Position numbers and translations under genes: made by a program
Notes under the pieces: generated by a model
Database searches by the model: none
Told to the model about the DNA's origin: nothing
What the model saw: the letters and a program-made list of their open reading frames with translations, nothing else
Assembly: GCA_964550375.1 (NCBI GenBank)
Contig: CAZJYX010000007.1
Location: forward strand, 62,001 to 126,000
Source: JAAYXS01 sp964550375
Lineage (GTDB): Bacteria; Planctomycetota; Phycisphaerae; UBA1845; Fen-1342
Reading direction: 5' to 3'
Length of the DNA stretch: 64,000 nucleotides
Shown: piece after piece, positions 28,655-37,724 of the stretch
How positions within the stretch are numbered: the first letter of the stretch is position 1
How the letters are laid out: every line of letters begins with the position of its first letter

Positions 28655-28975
28655 CTAGTCTCCGGATTCGGCCGGCGGCACGTAGTTGGGAACGTCCTTG
28701 GCCTGGCCGAATAGAAAGCTCTCCAGGTGCTCGCGCAGCACGCCCGTCGCGGCATCCGAAGTCGGGTCGAGGCGAAATTCGTTGATCACCATGCGCATGT
28801 GATCGGTCCACATCTCCCACGCCTGGGCGGAAACGTGCTCCCAGACGCGCTGCCGCAGTTCCGGGCCGCCGAAGAGCAGGCACATTCGCAAAGCCTGGCT
28901 GCCGGCGGGGGTTTGCTCATCAATCCCGGGCAACTCGCGCTTCAATTTGGCACAGTGGACACTCCTGGCTGCCAT
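28655..28975 (-). CDS. yggX: YggX-family Fe(2+)-trafficking protein
   Basis: 106 aa. It aligns by eye with YggX: RSVHCAKLKRELPGID near the start with the conserved Cys, then GPELRQRVWEHVSAQAWEMW, HMRMVINEFRL and EHLESFLFG. E. coli YggX (about 90 aa) binds iron and protects Fe-S proteins from oxidative damage. The small C-terminal extension is acidic. GGAG lies upstream of the ATG. It stands alone on the minus strand downstream of a convergent glycosyltransferase. Confidence 0.88.
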   Translation of the reverse strand: MAARSVHCAKLKRELPGIDEQTPAGSQALRMCLLFGGPELRQRVWEHVSAQAWEMWTDHMRMVINEFRLDPTSDAATGVLREHLESFLFGQAKDVPNYVPPAESGD

Positions 28976-29036
28976 ACGGGCACACTCCGGTTAGATTCTT
29001 GCTCGCGGTCGCCGCTGAGATTCTATGCGGGTCGCC

Positions 29037-29237
29037 TCAGCCGCGTCCGGTTTCCGCTCCGGCCGACAGCGCCTGCGCCGTTGCGGGCGTGCTCGCCTGC
29101 CCCAGCCACGTCTGTGCCGCCGTCACGAAGCGGCCAAGCGCAACCGTAGCCAGAAGCCCTAGAACAATCGCACAAATCGGCAACCAGGAGTGCGAGCGGT
29201 TCACCGTGCGACGACTTCCCTGTCGTGGCCTGCTCAT
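29037..29237 (-). CDS. Small single-pass membrane protein
   Basis: 66 aa when started at the ATG at 29237 (MSRPRQGSRRTV). A basic N-terminus is followed by one hydrophobic helix (PICAIVLGLLATVALGRFV) and a short Ala/Gly-rich tail. No homologue recognised. It lies between yggX and the coiled-coil membrane protein on the same strand, 75 bases after the latter. A longer reading to 29300 exists. Moderately likely to be real because of the clear membrane segment. Confidence 0.45.
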   Translation of the reverse strand: MSRPRQGSRRTVNRSHSWLPICAIVLGLLATVALGRFVTAAQTWLGQASTPATAQALSAGAETGRG

Positions 29238-29312
29238 CAGCGTCCATCCTTGGACAACGGGCAATCGATTCCGGTGGCCGGGTGCGGCCCGGCCTGACAT
29301 CCAAGCTTACTC

Positions 29313-30074
29313 TCAGCCGGCCGGGCGCGTCAGCAGGACTGTCGCCAACACGCCCAGCGCGCCCAGGCACAAGACGGCCGCGACAATGATAATCACCAGG
29401 AAGCGCCGGGTCTGCTCACGAACCAGCGTTGCCAACGCCGCCCGCTGCTCGCGCTGCTCGGCATCCAGCCGTTCAAGCGTCTGCACTTGCGCCGCGCCGG
29501 ACGCTCCCAGACCGTCAACCGCCTGGCTCAGCTTCTGCAGCGAGTGCATGAGCTGCGTGTCCGCCTCCTGGGCCACTTCCATGTGGCGTACCAGGGCGTG
29601 CACCGCATCTGCCTGCGAACGTAACAGACCGGGTATCTGACCCAACGACTCCGACACGACTGCCGCGTGTTCGGTGGCCCGGTGCACGTTGTCCGCGACG
29701 GCCTGGATGTGCCCGCCCTGGCTGCGCGCCGTCTCCGCCAACTCGGCCAACGTGTCAACCATCCGGCCGGTGTTCTGCCCCAGTTGCGCGGCACGCTCGT
29801 CCTGCGTGCGGTAATGCGCTTCAAGCGTGTCCATCATCTCGACCAGCCGCAGATAGCCCGCGCGCATCTGGGCCTGGCCGGAATCCCGCCCGCCAAAACG
29901 TGCCAGAAGCCCGGACGACTCACTCGCGCCGGGCGTCACGCCGTCGCCGGCCCCCACTGCCCGCCCATCCGCCCCATGCCCTGAATGATCTGCGCCGGCG
30001 TGGTCGCCGGCCACAGCGCCGCCGCCACGGAAGATGCTGCCCACGCGCTGCCAGAACGACATCTGGTGAGACAC
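29313..30074 (-). CDS. Tail-anchored coiled-coil protein
   Basis: 253 aa. The GTG at 30074 is preceded by GGAGG at 7 bases; an ATG 12 bases further in is the alternative. Residues 20-60 are Gly/Asp/His-rich and probably disordered. Residues 65-225 are a long heptad-rich helix (repeated AD.VH, TDTLAEL, LERLDAEQREQR) like the coiled coil of chemoreceptors, but without the conserved signalling tip. A C-terminal transmembrane helix (about 226-250) ends the protein. Function unknown. Confidence 0.7.
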   Translation of the reverse strand: MSHQMSFWQRVGSIFRGGGAVAGDHAGADHSGHGADGRAVGAGDGVTPGASESSGLLARFGGRDSGQAQMRAGYLRLVEMMDTLEAHYRTQDERAAQLGQNTGRMVDTLAELAETARSQGGHIQAVADNVHRATEHAAVVSESLGQIPGLLRSQADAVHALVRHMEVAQEADTQLMHSLQKLSQAVDGLGASGAAQVQTLERLDAEQREQRAALATLVREQTRRFLVIIIVAAVLCLGALGVLATVLLTRPAG

Positions 30075-30271
30075 CGGCACACCTCCATGCACGCACTTAC
30101 CGCTACCCGCGCTCGACGCGGATTATAGGCCCAAAGCCGCACCACTTGGACAGCGCCCGCCCGGCCACACGCAAAAAAACTCCGCGAATCGCCACCTGCT
30201 ATTAAACTGCCGTCGGCCACTGGCCGATGCATCCGCAGCGCGCCGGTCCGCCGTGCGCTGCGAGAACGGCC

Positions 30272-31111
30272 ATGACTATTTCGGGCATATTATCGGGTGT
30301 CGCAGACCCCCTGGGCATGGGCTTCGTGCTGTCGCGCGCTGCCGTGCGCGCCCAGCCGATCAGTCCGGCCGAACGCGTGCCGGGTCCGGGCCCCGATAAC
30401 CCCGCAACCGGCTCAGACCCCGAGCTGCCGCTTGACCTCCAACGCTTCGACGTTGAGGACACGGTTGAGCTGAGCGACGCCGCCGAGCGCGCCGCCCAAC
30501 GCTCCGCTGCGGTTGAAACCGTTCAGAGCCAGGTCGGTGCCCGCGAATTGACGCCCGAGGACCAGGCGCGTATCGAGGAACTCAAACAGCGCGACGCGGA
30601 AGTGCGCCAGCACGAACAGGCCCACCTTGCCGCCGCCGGCTCCTATGCTCTCGGCGGCGCCAGCTTCGAATATGAAACGGGCCCTGACGGCAAACGCTAC
30701 GCCGTCGGCGGCGAGGTGCAGATCGACCTGACGCCCATACCCGACGACCCGGAAGCCACCATCCGCAAGATGGAGCAGGTCCGTGCCGCCGCCCTCGCCC
30801 CCGCCACGCCCTCGGCCGCGGACCAGCGTGTCGCCGCCCGGGCCAGCGCGCTGATGAACGAAGCCCGTGCCGAACTGGCCCAGGCCAATGGCCCCGGCGC
30901 AACTGACGCCCCCGCTGCCGGCTCTCGTCCTGATGAAGACGCGGAGCCGGCTGCGCCCGGCGATTACTCGCAGGCCGCCGCCGCTGTTGCGGCCTTCCCC
31001 ACCAACACGGACGACGACCCACAGTCACGCCCCGACGGCCGGCCCAACCCGAACGCCCGCTTCCAGTCCGCTTACGCCCGGCCGCAGTCGACCTTCGACA
31101 CCTACGCCTGA
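30272..31111 (+). CDS. SprA-related putative metalloprotease
   Basis: 279 aa. The central region has the family core VRQHEQAHLAAAGSYALGGASFEYETGPDG, in which HEQAH is an HExxH zinc site, followed by YAVGGEVQIDL and IRKMEQVRAAALAPA.PS..DQRVAARAS. This matches the SprA-related (PF12118) family of putative metalloproteases. N- and C-terminal thirds are low-complexity and probably disordered. The longer reading from 30227 is less likely. It is divergent from the coiled-coil gene. Confidence 0.85.
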   Translation: MTISGILSGVADPLGMGFVLSRAAVRAQPISPAERVPGPGPDNPATGSDPELPLDLQRFDVEDTVELSDAAERAAQRSAAVETVQSQVGARELTPEDQARIEELKQRDAEVRQHEQAHLAAAGSYALGGASFEYETGPDGKRYAVGGEVQIDLTPIPDDPEATIRKMEQVRAAALAPATPSAADQRVAARASALMNEARAELAQANGPGATDAPAAGSRPDEDAEPAAPGDYSQAAAAVAAFPTNTDDDPQSRPDGRPNPNARFQSAYARPQSTFDTYA

Positions 31112-31230
31112 CACGCCCCCGGCGGGCGCCGAACTCCCCACCGGCCGCCTACGTTTCCATACCCGCCTCTGTTACGATGACACGGCGTGACTGCCGCCAA
31201 TACAGCTTCTGACCGCCCGCACTGCGAACA

Positions 31231-33000
31231 ATGACCCGTAAGCACCGCCCGAGTCCGCCGCCTCGCTCTGCCGCACCGGCCGCCCAGCCCACGACATGGC
31301 GCTGGCGGCAGGATCTGCCGCTGCTGGCACTCGTCACGCTCGTCGCGCTAGCCGGCTTCGCCAACGCGCTGTGCAACGGCTTCGTGGGCGACGACGTCGG
31401 CATCATCGAGCACAACCCCCGGCTCGACCGCCCCTGGGACGTCCGGACCTTCTTCACCACGCCCTACTGGGGCGAGTACCTGCCCAATTCACGCCTCTAC
31501 CGCCCGCTCACCACCATGAGCTTCGCGCTCGACCGGGCCGTGTTCGGTCCCGCGCCCTTCGGCGTACACCTCGTAAACGTCCTGACCAACGCGGCAATCG
31601 CCGCCCTGGTCTACGCCCTCGTGTTGCGCTACACGCGTCGCCGCCTGCCGGCCCTGCTGACGGCCCTGCTGTTTTCCATCCACCCGGTGCACACGGAGGT
31701 TGTGGCCAACGGCGTAGGGCGGGCCGAACTGGGCGCCACGCTGGCCATGCTGGTCGCGCTGCACCTCCACTTGTCATACATCCGCCACGCCGACGCGCCC
31801 CAGCCGCGGCGCCGGGCGCGCTTGAAACAGGCCGCCCGCCTGGCGACCCTCGCCACGCTGTATCTGGTCGCCCTGCTGTTCAAAGAGTCAGCCGTAGTCC
31901 TGCCGGGCCTGATGTTCCTGGCGGAATGGCTGCTGGTGCGCGGCGGCGCCTGGCGGGCGATGCTCCCGCGGCTGCCCGGCTACCTGCTGCTGGTAGTGCC
32001 TCTGGCGATCTTCGTGGCGGCCCGGGTCGCCGTGGTCGGTCCGCAGCCGCCGGCGCCGCAGGAAGTGCTCCTGGGCGCCAGCACGGCGCAACGCCTGCTG
32101 CACGCCAGCGCGACCACGCTCCAATACATCGGGCAGCTAGCCTTCCCGCTCTGGCTGTGTGCCGACTACTCCGACTACCGCAACCTCATCCGCCCAACAC
32201 TCGCCGATCCGCTTGTCCTGGCGTCACTGGCGGCCTGGGTCGGCTTGGCCGCACTCACGGGCAGTCTGGCCCGCCGCCGCCGGCACCTGCCGCTCTTTGC
32301 GCTCGGCTGGTTCTTCCTGGCACTTCTGCCCGCCAGCAACCTGCTCATGCCGGTCGGGACGATCCGCGCCGACCGGCTGCTCTTCGTGCCCTCGCTCGGA
32401 TTCACGCTCATCGCCGGCGACCTGCTCGCTCGGCTGACACGCCACCAAAAAGTCCTCGGCGTCAGCCTCGTGCTCATCATCATGGGATTCTACGGCTGGC
32501 GCACCTGGACGCGCAACCAGGACTGGTACAGCCAGGACACGCTTTGGGCCCGCACGGTCCGCGACAACCCCGGCAGCGCCATGGCCTGGTACGGCCATGG
32601 ACAAAGCCTCCACCGACAGCAGCAGCTCGAACTCGCCGCCCAGGCCTACGAGCGCGCCGGCCAACTGCGTGCCTCGGCCGGCTTCTTCTATGGCGACGCC
32701 CACCGTGGACACGCGGACGTCCTCAGAATCCTCGGCGACGACGCCGGCGCCATCCGCCAGTACCAGTTGCTGATCGAACGCGAGCCGCCGGATTTCCGCG
32801 TTTACGTGAACCTGGCGCAGGCTTATAAGCGCCAGAACGACACGGCCCAGGCGCTCGCGGCGATTGCCGAGGCTATCCGCCTGCAGCCGGACGAGCCGGC
32901 CCTCTGGGACATCAAGGCCTCCATCCTGCGCCAGGCGGGCATGACGCTGGAGGCCCACGCGGCCAGCCAGCAGGCCGCACAGATGCGTGACCGCCGCTGA
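31231..33000 (+). CDS. TMTC-like membrane protein with TPRs, copy 1
   Basis: 589 aa. About ten hydrophobic helices span residues 30-430, and two to three TPR units (AMAWYGHGQSLHRQQQLELAAQAYERAGQ, FRVYVNLAQAYKRQNDTAQALAAIAEAIRLQPD) fill the C-terminus. Loop 1 has GDDVGIIEHNPRL and RPLTTMSF; FSIHPVHTEVVANGVGRAELG follows. These match the TMTC/DUF1736 family, which in eukaryotes O-mannosylates proteins through a GT-C fold. A similar lipid-linked glycosyl transfer is inferred. It is tandem with a paralogue 27 bases downstream. Confidence 0.85.
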   Translation: MTRKHRPSPPPRSAAPAAQPTTWRWRQDLPLLALVTLVALAGFANALCNGFVGDDVGIIEHNPRLDRPWDVRTFFTTPYWGEYLPNSRLYRPLTTMSFALDRAVFGPAPFGVHLVNVLTNAAIAALVYALVLRYTRRRLPALLTALLFSIHPVHTEVVANGVGRAELGATLAMLVALHLHLSYIRHADAPQPRRRARLKQAARLATLATLYLVALLFKESAVVLPGLMFLAEWLLVRGGAWRAMLPRLPGYLLLVVPLAIFVAARVAVVGPQPPAPQEVLLGASTAQRLLHASATTLQYIGQLAFPLWLCADYSDYRNLIRPTLADPLVLASLAAWVGLAALTGSLARRRRHLPLFALGWFFLALLPASNLLMPVGTIRADRLLFVPSLGFTLIAGDLLARLTRHQKVLGVSLVLIIMGFYGWRTWTRNQDWYSQDTLWARTVRDNPGSAMAWYGHGQSLHRQQQLELAAQAYERAGQLRASAGFFYGDAHRGHADVLRILGDDAGAIRQYQLLIEREPPDFRVYVNLAQAYKRQNDTAQALAAIAEAIRLQPDEPALWDIKASILRQAGMTLEAHAASQQAAQMRDRR

Positions 33001-33027
33001 GCCCAATACGATGGCAGACCTGAAACC

Positions 33028-34920
33028 ATGAGCAGGAAGCGCGACCGCCAAGGTGTACGACCGCCACGCCCGCCGGCCGCTCCGGCCATGCCGCCCGACT
33101 CTGCCGGCTGGAATTGGCGGCGCGACGGCCTCTACGCCGCACTGGCGTTCGTCCTGACCTTCGGTGCGTTCGCCAATTCGCTGACAAACGGCTTCGTCTA
33201 TGACGACGGCCAGATAATCCGCGACAACCCACGCCTCGAGCGCTGGTGGGACTTGCCCACCTTCTTCGGCACGTCCTACTGGGACGTCCCCACGCGCGAC
33301 CTGCAGCTTCACCGCCCGCTGACCATCATGAGCTTCGCCGTCGATCGGGCCGTCTTCGGGCCCGGCCCCTTCGGCGTGCACCTCATGAACGTACTCGCCA
33401 ACGCCCTGATCGCCGTGCTCGTGTACGGTCTGGCCTGGCGACTGACACAGCGGCGCGGCCTGGCACTGGCGGCGGCACTGCTGTTCGGCCTGCATCCGGT
33501 CCATACGGAAGCGGTCGCCAACGGCGTTGGGCGGGCCGAGCTGTACGCCATGCTCGCCGTGTTGGGCAGCGCCCACCTGCATCTGACCTATGTGCGCGGG
33601 ACCATCGCCCGCGCCGCTGCCGAGCCAGCCGGACGCGCTGGTCGCCCAATCTGCTTGGCCGGCGCATTGACGCTGTACCTGATAGCACTGCTGTTCAAGG
33701 AATCCGCCATTGTGCTGCCGGGGCTGCTGTTGCTGATGGAGTGGCTCGTGCTGCGCACCGGTCAAGTGCGCCCCATGCTGCCGCGCATCGGCACGTACGC
33801 CCTATATGCCCTGCCGCTGGGCGTGTACCTGGCCGCCCGGCTGGCCGTGGTGGGCTTCGGCAACCCGGCCGCTCAGGAAGTCATGGCCGACACCAGCACG
33901 CTACAACGCATGCTGTACGTCAGCGAGACCACCTGGCGTTACCTCGGGCAACTGGCCCTGCCCCTGTGGCTGTGCGCCGAATACGCCGACTACACCAACC
34001 TCATCCAACCGACCCTGGCAGACCCGCTCACGCTGGCCGCGCTCGTGGCCTGGCTCGGCGCCGCGGCCGTTATCGTGTGGCTGGTCCGCCGCCGCCAATG
34101 GCTGATCCTATTCGGGCTGGCATGGTTCGGACTGGCGCTGCTGCCGGTCAGCAGCCTGCTCGTGCCCATTGGCACGGTCCGGGCTGACCGCCTGCTGTTC
34201 CTGCCCTCGCTCGGCTTCGTGCTGGTCCTCGCCCAGCTCGTCGCGGATCTGGGCCGGCGACAGCGCGTCGCCGGGGTCGCACTGCTCGTCGCGCTCCTGG
34301 CGTTCTACGGCTGGCGCACCGTCACGCGCAACCGCGTGTGGCATGACCAGGCCACCTTCTGGACCGTTACCGCCCGGCAGAATCCCGGCAGCGCGCTGGC
34401 CGCGCTCATGGCCGGCGCTCAGCATGAGGAGGCCGGCGACTTCGCCGCCGCCGAACAGGCCTACAAACGCGCCTGGGAGTTGCGCGACGGCGCCGGCTTC
34501 TTTTACAAGGAGGCGCACCTCAAGTACGCCATCCGCCTCCAACAGCGCAACGAGCGCCAGGCCGCCGCACACCACTACCGCCTCGTGCTCGAACGATTCC
34601 CCAATGACCCCACCGCCCTCGTGAATCTCGGCCAGCTCCTCTTCGGCGACGACCCCACGCGGGCCGAGGCGATTGTGCTGCTTCAGCGCGCGGTCGCCGG
34701 CCGGCCCGACGACCACGTCGCCCGCTTCTACCTCGGCCTCGCCTATCGGCGCGACAACCAGCGCACGCTGGCTTTGCGGGAAGTGGACGCGGCCATTTCC
34801 GTGCACCCTGAGCAGCCGGACTACTGGGGCGCCAAGGCACTACTCCTGCGCGAACTCGGGCGTGAGTCCGAGGCCGCCGCGGCCCAGCAACAGGCCCAGC
34901 GGCTGCGTCGCCGGCCGTAG
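33028..34920 (+). CDS. TMTC-like membrane protein with TPRs, copy 2
   Basis: 630 aa, the same architecture as the preceding gene with extensive identity: YDDGQIIRDNPRLE, RPLTIMSFAVDRAVFGPGPFGVH, FGLHPVHTEAVANGVGRAEL and VRADRLLFLPSLGF all match the neighbour. Three to four TPR-like units lie after residue 440. It is clearly a tandem duplicate that has diverged, mostly in the TPR part, which suggests different substrates or partners. The pair is probably one transcriptional unit. Confidence 0.85.
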   Translation: MSRKRDRQGVRPPRPPAAPAMPPDSAGWNWRRDGLYAALAFVLTFGAFANSLTNGFVYDDGQIIRDNPRLERWWDLPTFFGTSYWDVPTRDLQLHRPLTIMSFAVDRAVFGPGPFGVHLMNVLANALIAVLVYGLAWRLTQRRGLALAAALLFGLHPVHTEAVANGVGRAELYAMLAVLGSAHLHLTYVRGTIARAAAEPAGRAGRPICLAGALTLYLIALLFKESAIVLPGLLLLMEWLVLRTGQVRPMLPRIGTYALYALPLGVYLAARLAVVGFGNPAAQEVMADTSTLQRMLYVSETTWRYLGQLALPLWLCAEYADYTNLIQPTLADPLTLAALVAWLGAAAVIVWLVRRRQWLILFGLAWFGLALLPVSSLLVPIGTVRADRLLFLPSLGFVLVLAQLVADLGRRQRVAGVALLVALLAFYGWRTVTRNRVWHDQATFWTVTARQNPGSALAALMAGAQHEEAGDFAAAEQAYKRAWELRDGAGFFYKEAHLKYAIRLQQRNERQAAAHHYRLVLERFPNDPTALVNLGQLLFGDDPTRAEAIVLLQRAVAGRPDDHVARFYLGLAYRRDNQRTLALREVDAAISVHPEQPDYWGAKALLLRELGRESEAAAAQQQAQRLRRRP

Positions 34921-34971
34921 CGCCGCATATCCACCGGCACCCGTTGACGCCGACCGATCACAACACCTGGT

Positions 34972-36678
34972 TCAGTAGTCGCCCGCGCCCCGCTTGGCCC
35001 GCTCCAGCGTATCCACCACTACCCGGATCGGCTCCGCCGGCACGAATAACTCGATCCGCAGCGCGTCCGCGTCCAGGTACACGCCGCTGCTGACCAACGG
35101 CGCCTCCACGCGCGGTATCTCCAGCCGCGGCATCGGACCGCCAATCGTCTGCGCCATTCTCACCGCGAATTCAAACAGCTTCGGCACGTCCACCAGTAAC
35201 AGCACCTGCGGGTCCGGCGATATCGCCCCGCGGGCCGCGCCAACACGCCTGTTCTCAGCCAGCGGCGTGCCGACCCCACGCAACAGCCGGCTCAGCCGCG
35301 CCCGGGCCTGCGCCGCCGGCCCGGACGCGAACACCACGTCCTGCTCACGCGCAACCCCGTACATGGTCATCTTCCGGCCGTACAGTGCCTCGATCATCCG
35401 CCGAGCCTGCTCGTCGGCCGTCTCGAACGACAGCTCGAAGACCTGCGCCGTCCGACCCTCGACCTCGTCAGTCCGACAGTCCACGCTCATCGTCCCGCCG
35501 GCAGCAAAAGCCCCCAGAAACTCCGGGTCCGTCGCATAGGCACGCCGCATGTTGTCCAGCAAGGCCTGCGGCTGATTCGTGAAGTAGACACAATCCACTG
35601 CCATCACCTGCTCGGGCACCGCCAGCCCCACCAACACGTTGTAGCCGCTCAGGCCGTCCTGCATCTGCATGATGGCCTGATAAGCCTGCTCAAACGCCGC
35701 GCTGCCCACACGCTCCTTGATACGCTCGTTTCGCAGAAGCACATCCAGCATGCGGCTGCCCAGGCTCTTCGCCCCCGCCGGGGCTTCCCATTCAAACGCC
35801 ATCACTAACAGGCCCGGGTCGTCCGGCAGGCCGCGCAACGAATCCCGCTTGGTGCGCGTGATCGTGCGCAGGTACTCGGCCACGGTGCCGCCCGCTGTGA
35901 ACGTGAGTGCCTTGCGTACGCGCAGGCCGTCGCGCCCCACACGCACCCCCAGCATTCCCATCTCCGCCTGTCCGAGCACCTCGCGCGCCTGCGCGAAACA
36001 CCAGCGCACCATCTCCAGGGCCGCCTCGTCGCCCGAACCGCTCACCGCCGCTCCCATCTGCATCGACGCCTCAACCGCCCCCAGCACCGGCAGCGCCAGC
36101 GGAGCCCACGACCGCACTCGCACCAGCACAACCGCCTGATCAGCGCTCAGCCACTCGCGGAAACGCGCGGGCCACTGCTCCCCCGCACCCGTCGCCCGCC
36201 GGGCCGCCGACTCCACCGCCTGCTCGTCGTGACCCAGCATCAGCACCTTGCCCGCCAGCGCGGCATATGCCCGCGCCCCCGCAAGCTCGACGGCGTAGTA
36301 TCCCGCCTCCAGCGGCACTGCTTCGGCCGCTTCCAGCCAGGCGCGCGCGTCACGCAACTCGCACACCACCAACGGCCCCGGCTGACCCGCCGACAACGCC
36401 ACCACCAGCGGTCCGCCGACGTTCAACCCCGCCCGGTTCCCCAACAGGTCAACCGTGTCCAGCAGCCCGCCCGGCTCCACGTCCGCCAGATCATCGATCC
36501 CGCTGCCACGCCCGAAAGCAGCAATACCCGCAGCCAGATCGACGACACTACGCACCACCACCACCGCGTCCGCATCCCGCGGCGCGTGTGCCAACAGCCG
36601 CGCGACCGGCTCGTCGCCCCGCGTTATCGGGCAGAACACAACCCCCAGCACGCCGCACAGCAAGACCATCCGAAGCAT
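34972..36678 (-). CDS. Secreted DUF3352-like protein
   Basis: 568 aa with a signal peptide (MLRMVLLCGVLGVVFC; cleavage near TRGD). The body begins HAPRDADAVVVVRSV and contains several similar beta/alpha units (SADQAVVLVRVRSW, DDPGLLVMAFEWEAP, PDPQVLLLVDVPKLF), resembling the DUF3352-type proteins of planctomycetes and the secreted protein at 6551-8713. Function unknown. A GGGAG site precedes the ATG. It converges with the TMTC pair and diverges from the gene at 36985. Confidence 0.7.
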   Translation of the reverse strand: MLRMVLLCGVLGVVFCPITRGDEPVARLLAHAPRDADAVVVVRSVVDLAAGIAAFGRGSGIDDLADVEPGGLLDTVDLLGNRAGLNVGGPLVVALSAGQPGPLVVCELRDARAWLEAAEAVPLEAGYYAVELAGARAYAALAGKVLMLGHDEQAVESAARRATGAGEQWPARFREWLSADQAVVLVRVRSWAPLALPVLGAVEASMQMGAAVSGSGDEAALEMVRWCFAQAREVLGQAEMGMLGVRVGRDGLRVRKALTFTAGGTVAEYLRTITRTKRDSLRGLPDDPGLLVMAFEWEAPAGAKSLGSRMLDVLLRNERIKERVGSAAFEQAYQAIMQMQDGLSGYNVLVGLAVPEQVMAVDCVYFTNQPQALLDNMRRAYATDPEFLGAFAAGGTMSVDCRTDEVEGRTAQVFELSFETADEQARRMIEALYGRKMTMYGVAREQDVVFASGPAAQARARLSRLLRGVGTPLAENRRVGAARGAISPDPQVLLLVDVPKLFEFAVRMAQTIGGPMPRLEIPRVEAPLVSSGVYLDADALRIELFVPAEPIRVVVDTLERAKRGAGDY

Positions 36679-36984
36679 GCCAACACTCCCGGCCTGATAT
36701 CGGCCGCCACTCGCCGTAACCCGCCCGGCTCACCACCATATCACTCGTGACCGACACCGGCCCCAAATGCGTACAAGTTCCTACAGCATCCGCCACGGCC
36801 GCGGCCTTGCACTGACGAATCCGCCGGCCGCAGGCCCTCCTGACCGCCATCTGGCTGATCCGATAACCGCGGCCGACCTCTGCGCCAACTCCGCACTTCC
36901 ACCCGCAACCGCCGATTCCAGCCGCCGCGCAATCGCGCCGATTCATCCACAGGGCCCAGCCTACTGCCCGGAGAAGGGTACACC
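36679..36984. other. Divergent intergenic region
   Basis: 306 bases between two divergent genes. No gene is supported. The right side ends in GGAGAAGGG, the ribosome site for the GTG start at 36985. No convincing -35/-10 pair, repeat or hairpin with a T-run was seen. Confidence 0.4.
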
Positions 36985-37698
36985 GTGAGCGAGAAGTCCA
37001 CCAACGCCGTCATCAGCGACGAAGAGCTCAACGCGGCCATTGCCGAGGTCGAGGCCATGCAGGACGTGCCCAGCCTCGACGACGGTCGTGACGAGAAGCC
37101 GGTCGTCACGGTCCCCATCCCCGTACCCGCCGTCCGCACGATCAGGCGCCAAGACGCCGCCGACCAGGGCAGCCAGAAGCAGGCCAAGACCGAGAAGTCC
37201 GCCCCAACCACCCCGCCCAAACCCACACCCGCAAAACCGGCCAGCGCCGCGGCGACCACTCAGCCCGACGCGGCGCGGCCTCGCCCGCGGCGCGGCCTGC
37301 TGGCGCGCGTGCTGGCAGCACTCGCCGCGCTGTCCCTGCCCGGCCTGCGCAAACGGCGGCGCCGCAGCAAGGCCGCGCCGGAAGAATCATCTGCCCAGAC
37401 AGAACCCGCGCCCGCCCCAGAGCAGGACGCCGCCGGCGCCCGGCCATCTGCGCTGAGCCGGCTGCTGTGGCTATTGGACACCGTCCTGGAACTCGTGAAC
37501 CGCCCGTTCGCCTTCCTCACACCCGAGGCCCGCCGCACCATCGGCGCCGTTAGCCTGGTCACGTTGTTGGTGTCAGTCCTGGCCGGCTATCTGCTCCCCA
37601 TACTGGTCCCACGCCAGGACCCGGTCACGACTTTGTACCGCATGCGCGCCGAGGTACTCGCCGCGCCGGCCGATTCCGACCCCGAATCCTCGGACTAA
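36985..37698 (+). CDS. Low-complexity membrane protein of unknown function
   Basis: 237 aa from a GTG with GGAGAAGGG 7 bases upstream. The N-terminal 35 residues are acidic and helical (ISDEELNAAIAEVEAMQD). Residues 60-150 are Pro/Ala/Lys/Arg-rich and probably disordered, with basic blocks. One transmembrane helix (AVSLVTLLVSVLAGYLLPILV, about 192-212) lies near the end, with a short tail. No homologue recognised. It sits between the secreted protein and the TssB-TssC-like gene, facing the latter tail to tail with 26 bases between stops; a link is speculative. Confidence 0.65.
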   Translation: MSEKSTNAVISDEELNAAIAEVEAMQDVPSLDDGRDEKPVVTVPIPVPAVRTIRRQDAADQGSQKQAKTEKSAPTTPPKPTPAKPASAAATTQPDAARPRPRRGLLARVLAALAALSLPGLRKRRRRSKAAPEESSAQTEPAPAPEQDAAGARPSALSRLLWLLDTVLELVNRPFAFLTPEARRTIGAVSLVTLLVSVLAGYLLPILVPRQDPVTTLYRMRAEVLAAPADSDPESSD

Positions 37699-37724
37699 CG
37701 GCGCGCCACCGGCCGTGCCACGGC

